This document shows, in pieces, positions 11,589 to 18,947 of a stretch of DNA of 64,000 nucleotides. The stretch comes from Lentimicrobiaceae bacterium. GTDB taxonomy: Bacteria > Bacteroidota > Bacteroidia > Bacteroidales > F082. A program made the translations under genes and the position numbers. The notes under the pieces are model-generated. The model had not been told where the DNA came from. It was given only the letters and a program-made list of their open reading frames with translations, and did no database searches. The stretch covers positions 43,136-107,135 of the forward strand of contig JABJIE010000017.1 in the NCBI GenBank assembly GCA_018661505.1, in the 5' to 3' direction. The number at the start of each line of letters is the position of its first letter. Position 1 is the first letter of the stretch.

Positions 11589-12686
11589 TTACATTCTGCT
11601 AGTTAAATATTTAACTAATTTCATTTGTTGCATAAACTGACGCAGTATGACCTTCAAAATTGTATAGGTAGGTATTGCAAGTATCATACCAATAATTCCT
11701 GCAATCTTGCCTCCAATGATAATTGCAAGAAAAACCTCAACAGGATGAGCTTTAACACTTTTGGCATGTATCTGAGGTTGCAATATTAAATTGTCGATGA
11801 TATTTGCGATTAAAAATACTCCAACTACGCTGAGGAATGTAAATGTTATAAGGTCATATTCACCATTACTTAATATTGATAGGATTGCTAAGACTGAGCC
11901 TATGGTCATTCCAATCAATGGGCCTAAATAGGGAATTACATTCATTAAGCCTCCGATGAAGCCAATTAGCAGTGCATTTGGCACACCCAATATTAGTAGC
12001 CCAATGGTCTCTAGTGTCATCATTATTATTACCTCCACGAGAATACCATGAAAATACCTAACCAAAAGAAATTTGGAGTCATGCAATGCCTTGTCAAGAT
12101 CTTCCATATATTTTTCCGGTGAAAGCATTAGAATGAAATTCTTGAGTAGTTTGTCGTCAAATAAGAAATAGTATGTTAGAAATACTACAATAAATGTACC
12201 TACAAATACAGAACCAGTGGTGCTAACAATATCTGTGAAGAAGTTTGTGAATTTGGCAATGCTTACTAATTCAAGAATCTGCGATTTCAAATAAATTGCA
12301 AGTGTTTCATCTGCATTTATGACATTGTACTGAACCAAAAAAGCGTCAAATCGATCCATGGGTTCTTGATAATTAGCAATTATATCGTTCACATTAATGC
12401 TGGATATTATATTTGCCTGTCGTATTATAAGTGGAACGATTAGAACCATAAAAGCACTAATTACAAGTATAATAACAATAAGAGATATAATGGTACTCAA
12501 GGTGTGTGGCATCTTTCGGTTCCACATTTTAACACTATCCAATTTCTTCACCAAAGGTGTTCCAATCATGGATAGAAATAATGCAATTAATATGTAGCCA
12601 ACAACATCCATAAAATACCATCCCATAAATACAATTATTACAAATCCTATCAATGGTCGTATGTATTGAAAAAGGTTATCTCTCAT
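11589..12686 (-). CDS. AI-2E family transporter (PerM-like permease)
   Basis: 365 aa multi-TM; GFIGGLMNVIPYLGPLIG and C-terminal HPVEVFLAIIIGGKIAGIIGMILAIP motif. Confidence 0.92.
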   Translation of the reverse strand: MRDNLFQYIRPLIGFVIIVFMGWYFMDVVGYILIALFLSMIGTPLVKKLDSVKMWNRKMPHTLSTIISLIVIILVISAFMVLIVPLIIRQANIISSINVNDIIANYQEPMDRFDAFLVQYNVINADETLAIYLKSQILELVSIAKFTNFFTDIVSTTGSVFVGTFIVVFLTYYFLFDDKLLKNFILMLSPEKYMEDLDKALHDSKFLLVRYFHGILVEVIIMMTLETIGLLILGVPNALLIGFIGGLMNVIPYLGPLIGMTIGSVLAILSILSNGEYDLITFTFLSVVGVFLIANIIDNLILQPQIHAKSVKAHPVEVFLAIIIGGKIAGIIGMILAIPTYTILKVILRQFMQQMKLVKYLTSRM

Positions 12687-12826
12687 GTGAATAATAAAAG
12701 TTTACATTATAAAATTACACAAATAATTATATTGTTTGCTTTAAATAACGTTTTCGTTGGTCAAACATTATATTGACCTTCTACTAATATTAAAAATAAT
12801 GTATTTAGGAATAAGCCTAATCCTTT

Positions 12827-13153
12827 TTACTTAAGTTTTGGATTATTTTGATGTCTCTGCTTGTCTCTGTTATTTTTTTTTTCAATATTTTCTCTTAGAG
12901 CGTTTTCTAAGTCTATGCCAGTTTGGTTTGCAAGACAAATAATAACAAATAAAACATCTGCAAGTTCATCACCAAGGCTATTATCTTTCTCATTTTCCTT
13001 GAAGGACTGTTCACCATATTTTCTTGCTATTATTCGAGCAACCTCACCAACTTCCTCGGTCAATAAAGCCACATTGGTTAATTCGTTAAAATATCTTACA
13101 CCTGTTGTTTTAATCCAGTCATCAACTTTTTGTTGCGCCTCATGTATGGTCAT
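12827..13153 (-). CDS. MazG-like nucleotide pyrophosphohydrolase
   Basis: 108 aa; LTEEVGEVAR...EKDNSLGDELADVLFVIICLAN, EExxE..ExxD MazG motif. Confidence 0.9.
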   Translation of the reverse strand: MTIHEAQQKVDDWIKTTGVRYFNELTNVALLTEEVGEVARIIARKYGEQSFKENEKDNSLGDELADVLFVIICLANQTGIDLENALRENIEKKNNRDKQRHQNNPKLK

Positions 13154-13212
13154 CTTATAAGTTTTGAAAATTTATTTTAACTCAGGCGAAATTAGTTAAT
13201 TTTGCCAAGTGT

Positions 13213-14679
13213 ATGGATTCGCTAAAAGATTTTAAAATGGGAATGGATTTAATGGCAAAAACATTTGCTGGTCTTGAGGATGAGCTTGCTAGTGAGCTAA
13301 AAAGTATTGGGGCTAGTGATGTAGAGATTATTAAACGTGGGTGCACATTTCGTGGTGATACATCCCTAATGTATAAAATAAATTACTTGTCACGACTTGC
13401 TGTAAGAGTATTGAAACCCATCAGTGTTTTTGAAGTAAAAAATGATGAGCAGCTTTATAAAAAAGTTAAGAAAATAGATTGGGGCAGTATATTCAAACTT
13501 AATCAAACTTTTTCTGTTGAAGCAAATTTATTTCATAGTGATTTGGACCATTCACATTATGCAGCATTAAAAACGAAAGATGCTATTGTAGATCAGTTTC
13601 GCGAGGCAACTGGGAAACGCCCCTGGGTTAATGTCGAAAAGCCTAATATCTATATCGATGTGCATATAAGCCATAATTTATGTACCATATCTCTTGATAG
13701 TTCTGGGGAATCCTTACATAAAAGGGGTTACAAAATTGATGCAGATAAAGCACCCATAAATGAGATATTAGCTGCGGGAATGATTAAATTATCGGGCTGG
13801 AAAGCTGATTGTGATTTATATGATCCAATGTGCGGTTCTGGAACAATACCAATTGAGGCTGCTATGATGGCAATGAATATACCTGCAGGATATTATCGTG
13901 ACAACTTTGCGTTCATGAATTGGGAAGAGTATGATGAAAGCCTATGGGAGAGTGTAAAGTCATCTGCTAATGATCAACTAAAGGATTTGGAATGCAATAT
14001 ATATGCTTCGGATAGATCTGATAAGGCCATAGGCATAACCAAGAGAAATCTTAAGCATGCTGGTTTACACAAAGATATAATCGTTAGGTCAGCTTATTTT
14101 GATTCCATCAAACCAGAGGTACCCAAAGGAATTATAATAATGAATCCTCCCTATGGAATTAGATTGGAAGAACGTGGTGAATTAAGGGATTTATATAAGG
14201 GAATAGGAGATGTCCTTAAATCGAATTTTAAGGGCTTTGATGCGTGGATTATAAGTCCAAATTTTGATTCAGTAAAGTTTGTTGGGTTGAGACCATCAAA
14301 AAGGATTACCCTTTTCAATGGCCCTGTTGAAACAAAGTATATGAAATTTGAAATATATGAGGGAACACGGAGATATGGCGATACTGAAAATCAAAATTGG
14401 AAAGATACTCGAAAGGAGTCTGCAAAATTTGGAAAAGATAGATTGAAAAAGAAATTTTCACCAAGTAGTAATCCAAAAACTGAGAAAAAAATATACCCTA
14501 AACCCAAAGAAAGAAGTATAGAAGAATCTTCCTCTGACGAAAACCGCAGAAATGTTTTGGATAAAAGGAGTAAAGATTTTGAAAGAAGAATGGAGTCCTT
14601 ACGAAGATTTACGGGAAGCGATAGTGGAGAAAAATCAGGTAAACGACCAAGAAAAAGAATAGATCCAGATAAAAGTTAG
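13213..14679 (+). CDS. THUMP-domain class I SAM-dependent RNA methyltransferase (RlmL/YpsC-like)
   Basis: AKTFAGLEDELASELKSIGA, DPMCGSGTIPIEAA, MNPPYGIRLEE; C-terminal about 100 aa Lys/Arg/Ser-rich tail. Actual start could be a later Met (13237, 13243 or 13252). Confidence 0.93.
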   Translation: MDSLKDFKMGMDLMAKTFAGLEDELASELKSIGASDVEIIKRGCTFRGDTSLMYKINYLSRLAVRVLKPISVFEVKNDEQLYKKVKKIDWGSIFKLNQTFSVEANLFHSDLDHSHYAALKTKDAIVDQFREATGKRPWVNVEKPNIYIDVHISHNLCTISLDSSGESLHKRGYKIDADKAPINEILAAGMIKLSGWKADCDLYDPMCGSGTIPIEAAMMAMNIPAGYYRDNFAFMNWEEYDESLWESVKSSANDQLKDLECNIYASDRSDKAIGITKRNLKHAGLHKDIIVRSAYFDSIKPEVPKGIIIMNPPYGIRLEERGELRDLYKGIGDVLKSNFKGFDAWIISPNFDSVKFVGLRPSKRITLFNGPVETKYMKFEIYEGTRRYGDTENQNWKDTRKESAKFGKDRLKKKFSPSSNPKTEKKIYPKPKERSIEESSSDENRRNVLDKRSKDFERRMESLRRFTGSDSGEKSGKRPRKRIDPDKS

Positions 14680-14704
14680 GTGAAGAAACATCAATAATTG
14701 CTAA

Positions 14705-14945
14705 TTAATTATTGTTCCAACCATTGCTTTGATTACAATACGTGTAGTCACTGATAAAACTAGTATTTCTTTGTTCAAAGTCTCCATTTGTAACCAAATT
14801 GTTGTTGGTTATTTCACTTCCTTCTAATCTATAGATTATGCAGGCGCACTGGAGAAACGTTTGGATTAGATATGCTAGGATCTGTAGGAGTGAATATCCA
14901 TTCATAACTATAGTTCCCTGATGAAGATCCCTCAAATTGAGTTAG
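14705..14945 (-). pseudogene. Degraded remnant of a PKD-repeat/gliding-motility-type secreted adhesin
   Basis: Minus strand 14945..14829 reads LTQFEGSSSGNYSYEWIFTPTDPSISNPNVSPVRLHNL* (PKD-like repeat); a different frame continues 14830..14705 as RLEGSEITNNNLVTNGDFEQRNTSFISDYTYCNQSNGWNNN*, which also resembles large T9SS adhesin segments. Confidence 0.55.
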
Positions 14946-14957
14946 CTTGATTATTTA

Positions 14958-16328
14958 TTACTTCATTTCTTCTGCGAAGAAGTGATAAAACCATGTTATG
15001 GTTTCTATGCCATTATAGAAATTGACAACAGGAAAATTTTCATTTGGCGAGTGTATTGCATCTGATTCGAGACCAAAACCCATAAGAATAGTCTTTATGC
15101 CAAGCTTTTCTTCAAAGGTTGAAATTATTGGAATACTTCCTCCTGAGCGCATTGGAACGGGAGTTTTGCCATATACTTTTTCAAAGGCTTTCTCTGCTGC
15201 ATAATATGCCGGTAAGTCTATTGGACAGACGTAAGCTTGTCCACCGTGGTGAGTTTCAACTTTTACTTTTACAGATTTTGGTGCAATTCCTTCAAAGTAT
15301 TCCTTAAACATCTCTGCAATTTTTTTATGATCCTGATTTGGAACTAGTCTTGCAGAAATCTTTGCAAATGCTTTGGAAGGCAGCACTGTTTTTGCCCCTT
15401 CACCGGTATATCCTCCCCAAATACCACAAACATCGAATGTGGGACGTATACCAGTTCTTTCGGTTGTGGTAAAACCTTCTTCACCAAAAAGCTCTTCAAC
15501 ATTAATTGCACTTTTATAGTCTTCTATGGAGAATGGTGCTTTATTTAGCATTTCTCTTTCTTTTTCTGACGATACAAGGACATCATCATAAAAACCAGGT
15601 ATGGTAATTCTCCCATTTTCATCTGTTATTCTGGCTATCATTTTTGCCAAAATATTAATTGGATTTCCAACTGCCCCACCAAATAATCCTGAATGCAGAT
15701 CTCTATTGGGGCCTGTTACTTCCACCTGCCAATAAGCAAGACCTCTTAACCCAGTAGTAATTGATGGAATATCTTGAGCTATCATTCCAGTGTCTGACAC
15801 TAAAATTATGTCAGCTTTAAGCATTTCTTTGTGTTCATCACAAAAAGCACCAAGACTCACAGAACCAATTTCTTCCTCACCTTCAATCATAAATTTGACA
15901 TTGGTTCTAAGCATATTCGTTTTGCATAATGCTTCAAATGCTTTTATGTGCATAAAACCTTGACCCTTATCATCATCTGCTCCTCTGGCATAAATCTTTC
16001 CATCACGTATTTCTGGTTCGAATGGTGGAGAATCCCATAAATTTAGTGGATCAACAGGCATAACATCATAATGAGAGTATATCAACACCGTTGGTAATGA
16101 TGGGTCTATTATTTTTTCACCATATACAACTGGATTACCCGCTGTTTTCATAATCTCTACAGTATCAGCTCCTGCTTTCAAAAGACATTCTTTTAGGTAC
16201 TCTGACATTCTTATCATATCATCCTTATGATCGGATAATGAGGATATCGAAGGAATACGAATTGCATCAAACAATTCTTCCATAAATCTGTCTTTATTTT
16301 CGTCAATATATTTTTTTACTTTGTTCAA
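14958..16328 (-). CDS. M20 family dipeptidase
   Basis: 456 aa; LIYSHYDVMPVDP, ARGADDDKGQ, IEGEEEIGS, RSGGSIPI, SPNENF metal-binding and catalytic motifs. Confidence 0.95.
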   Translation of the reverse strand: MNKVKKYIDENKDRFMEELFDAIRIPSISSLSDHKDDMIRMSEYLKECLLKAGADTVEIMKTAGNPVVYGEKIIDPSLPTVLIYSHYDVMPVDPLNLWDSPPFEPEIRDGKIYARGADDDKGQGFMHIKAFEALCKTNMLRTNVKFMIEGEEEIGSVSLGAFCDEHKEMLKADIILVSDTGMIAQDIPSITTGLRGLAYWQVEVTGPNRDLHSGLFGGAVGNPINILAKMIARITDENGRITIPGFYDDVLVSSEKEREMLNKAPFSIEDYKSAINVEELFGEEGFTTTERTGIRPTFDVCGIWGGYTGEGAKTVLPSKAFAKISARLVPNQDHKKIAEMFKEYFEGIAPKSVKVKVETHHGGQAYVCPIDLPAYYAAEKAFEKVYGKTPVPMRSGGSIPIISTFEEKLGIKTILMGFGLESDAIHSPNENFPVVNFYNGIETITWFYHFFAEEMK

Positions 16329-16405
16329 ATTGTATCTTGTTGTTTTGAATCTTCAAAGGTAAAAATTCTAGGAAATTATTAAAGTAATAACAAGCAAAAT
16401 CAAAG

Positions 16406-16687
16406 TTATTTTATTGAAAATATTGAAGAATTTAATGGGGGTACGTGTTGAACTTCAACTCTGGAAACCCTTGCCCATTGTGGGCCAGTTTTACACCAGT
16501 CTATAAAACTATCAAGGTTAGCTTTAGTCCCTTCAGCTTCTATATATACGCTACCATTAGATTTATTTAGCACATATCCACAAATATTTAACTCCTTTGC
16601 TTTTTTATTAGTATAAAACCTAAATCCAACACCTTGAACTTTTCCAAAAACTGATATTGTTGCAGCTATTTGTTTTGATTTTAACAT
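16406..16687 (-). CDS. Acylphosphatase
   Basis: 93 aa; VFGKVQGVGFRFYTNKKAKELNICGYVLNKSNGSVYIEAEG. Confidence 0.93.
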   Translation of the reverse strand: MLKSKQIAATISVFGKVQGVGFRFYTNKKAKELNICGYVLNKSNGSVYIEAEGTKANLDSFIDWCKTGPQWARVSRVEVQHVPPLNSSIFSIK

Positions 16688-16751
16688 TAATAGAAATTAA
16701 CTAAGCTTTAGACTAATTTGTATGAAAGGTAGCCATATCAAATAAAATTAT

Positions 16752-17321
16752 TTAAATACCTAACCTATTATTGAAAGTTAAGGTTAATTTTTCAAACAAC
16801 TGATCGGGCATTATTTTTCGCCATTGAACATCATTAAATTCTCCACTGAAAGCTATGAAATAATCTATATTTACCTCGCTAAATTCGCTAATTACAAAAC
16901 TCCTAAAGTTTATACCTATAATCCATCCGTCTCCTATGTTATTTGACCATTCCTCATAATAATCATTTGTGTCAGCATGAAAGTTAAGAATATTCTCACC
17001 AATAAGGATGAAGTATTTAATACCTTTATCAATGAGTAATTCAATGACGTTCCTGTATAAATACATTATATCGTTGTAAAGAAGGTCGTTCCATTCTCCA
17101 ATTAATTCAATGATACAATATTTAAGATCATAATTAACCATCAATATCTTAATGAATAGTGTTTGGGAGCCAAAATCATCCCACTGTGGATGAATTAAAT
17201 GATTGTAAATTGAATTTGTAAAAGTGAATTCACTATACTCCCGATTATGAAAAGGTGAATGGGCGTCTTTTGCAGCGTTATAGAGATCACTCCAATGATA
17301 GTATGGCTCAATATGATGCAT
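16752..17321 (-). CDS. Conserved-looking hypothetical protein
   Basis: 189 aa intact ORF rich in W/Y, in a co-directional run; family not recognised with certainty. Confidence 0.65.
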   Translation of the reverse strand: MHHIEPYYHWSDLYNAAKDAHSPFHNREYSEFTFTNSIYNHLIHPQWDDFGSQTLFIKILMVNYDLKYCIIELIGEWNDLLYNDIMYLYRNVIELLIDKGIKYFILIGENILNFHADTNDYYEEWSNNIGDGWIIGINFRSFVISEFSEVNIDYFIAFSGEFNDVQWRKIMPDQLFEKLTLTFNNRLGI

Positions 17322-17414
17322 TAAATTAATTTTTAATTAAAAGCTAAACTTATTTGCCCTGGTATATTTTGAAGACTAAACATTTTTTTTATCCAGCTTA
17401 TATTATTCTTTAGA

Positions 17415-17732
17415 TCATAATGCAAACTTAAAGCCTGAAAGCTTCTTTATGTTATCGTACATAGTTTCCATTTGAGATTTACTAATTATTGTAACTTCAA
17501 AATGATAGCTAGTGTATGTACCCTTTGAACTTACATTACAACTAAGGTATTTATTTTCAATATTTAGTTTATTTAGCGTATCCTCAATGTTTTTTATGTG
17601 CTCCTCATTGGATAGGGATGCATCTAGAACAGCTTTCAGATGGAACGTAATAGGGAACTCAAGTTTGGCGCCATTAAACGCATCAGTATTACCTTTATCA
17701 TCACCATTTTCTGGTGTTTGTATATCTGACAT
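17415..17732 (-). CDS. DUF493 family protein
   Basis: 105 aa; LEFPITFHLKAV...SSKGTYTSYHFEVTIISKSQMETMYDNIKKLSGFKFAL, typical DUF493 ferredoxin-like fold. Confidence 0.85.
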   Translation of the reverse strand: MSDIQTPENGDDKGNTDAFNGAKLEFPITFHLKAVLDASLSNEEHIKNIEDTLNKLNIENKYLSCNVSSKGTYTSYHFEVTIISKSQMETMYDNIKKLSGFKFAL

Positions 17733-17736
17733 ATAT

Positions 17737-18930
17737 TTAAATTTTAAAAATAAGTTTTACTCTTCCCCACCTGAAATCATATGCACTTTTGAATTCAGGA
17801 GTCATATAAAAATTATGTAATTCTAAGCCAATGTTATTATAAAATACTGCTAATCCAATGCTTGCATTAAATACATGGGTGTTTATATCTGATCTGCTCA
17901 GTGTATATTTATTATTACTTGAAAACATTCCTCCTTGAAGTGTTGCATCATAAAAAACTAAATTTGATTTACCTTCAATAAATATCCAGTATTGAAATGA
18001 TTTATTTGAGATACCTCTGTATACTGGAGAAAATGACCCAAATCTTAAATATAATCCTCCGAATAATTTATTAAAAACTGTTCCCATCTTTGCTCCCGCT
18101 ATTCCATTTATCTCAAAATGCGGATTAGAAAATATACCTTTTTCGATTTCTATCTCATAGTTGACTGCTAAAGAGTTATTTATTTGATTTTCCCAACCAA
18201 TGGGTTCAAATTTATGTATTGAGGATTGCACAACTCCTCCTAGTGATGCAGGACCTATTATTCCTATATTAAATTCACTTTTGAGGCTTAATAACCTAAA
18301 ATAATCATAGCTATGTCGAAAGTTTCCAAATGTTAAGAATGCTGAGAATGGTCTGTCTCCTAAACTTATTTCAGGTTTCTCGGGGTTAATGGGAGTATAA
18401 ATGTTTTGTTTAAGAGAAAGCCCAAAGTAATTAATATCCGCTGATTTTATACCCAACAATATCTTGGATATTGGCATTGAACGGGCAAATGGGGATACTA
18501 AGCTTATGTTCACTCCATTGGTATAGTAGTAGTCCGTATTATTAAAAATATCATTGTCAAAATTAACTGACAAATAGCGAAAACTAATGGAATTATCGAT
18601 ATTATGATAGGATCTTGAAATCCTTGATGTTTCACCTGAAATTTTATTTTCAATGGGTGATGTTCTCGATTTCAGTTTGGACATGTCTAGGTTAACTATA
18701 TCGCCTACACTCTTAGAAAAGGATGAACTATACGGGAACTCTTTGGAATTATCTGTTTCAGATAATGTGGATGTTGTTTTTTTGTCTATTACCGATTGTT
18801 GACTGGGTTTAAGTAATTCATTATTAATATTTGGTTTTTGATTAATATTATCAGAATTTGAACAACTCTTTAACATAACAAATATGCCCATTGCCAGAGG
18901 AAAGTAGATATATTTGAAAAGAGGGTGCAT
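17737..18930 (-). CDS. LpxR/DUF2219-like outer-membrane protein (putative lipid A deacylase family)
   Basis: 397 aa; NFDNDIFNNTDYYYTNGVNISLVSPF resembles the conserved N-terminal LpxR motif (ND...TDxxYTNGxxxxxxxP); beta-rich; lipobox-like Cys near the N-terminus. Confidence 0.65.
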   Translation of the reverse strand: MHPLFKYIYFPLAMGIFVMLKSCSNSDNINQKPNINNELLKPSQQSVIDKKTTSTLSETDNSKEFPYSSSFSKSVGDIVNLDMSKLKSRTSPIENKISGETSRISRSYHNIDNSISFRYLSVNFDNDIFNNTDYYYTNGVNISLVSPFARSMPISKILLGIKSADINYFGLSLKQNIYTPINPEKPEISLGDRPFSAFLTFGNFRHSYDYFRLLSLKSEFNIGIIGPASLGGVVQSSIHKFEPIGWENQINNSLAVNYEIEIEKGIFSNPHFEINGIAGAKMGTVFNKLFGGLYLRFGSFSPVYRGISNKSFQYWIFIEGKSNLVFYDATLQGGMFSSNNKYTLSRSDINTHVFNASIGLAVFYNNIGLELHNFYMTPEFKSAYDFRWGRVKLIFKI

Positions 18931-18947
18931 TTTATTATTATGATTTT

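Noticed and set aside
11267-11606. Two overlapping plus-strand ORFs (90 and 87 aa)
   Set aside because: Antisense to a well-supported YtxH gene; low complexity.
10554-12686. Holin-like/YtxH/AI-2E gene trio considered as prophage lysis or signalling module
   Set aside because: Holin-like and YtxH proteins are ordinary chromosomal envelope genes in Bacteroidota, with no phage structural or integrase genes nearby.
12827-13153. MazG-like gene considered as part of a toxin-antitoxin or defence system
   Set aside because: Solitary MazG pyrophosphohydrolase with no MazE/MazF or defence partner; housekeeping neighbours.
17512-17820. 102-aa plus-strand ORF
   Set aside because: Antisense to DUF493 and the end of the LpxR-like gene.
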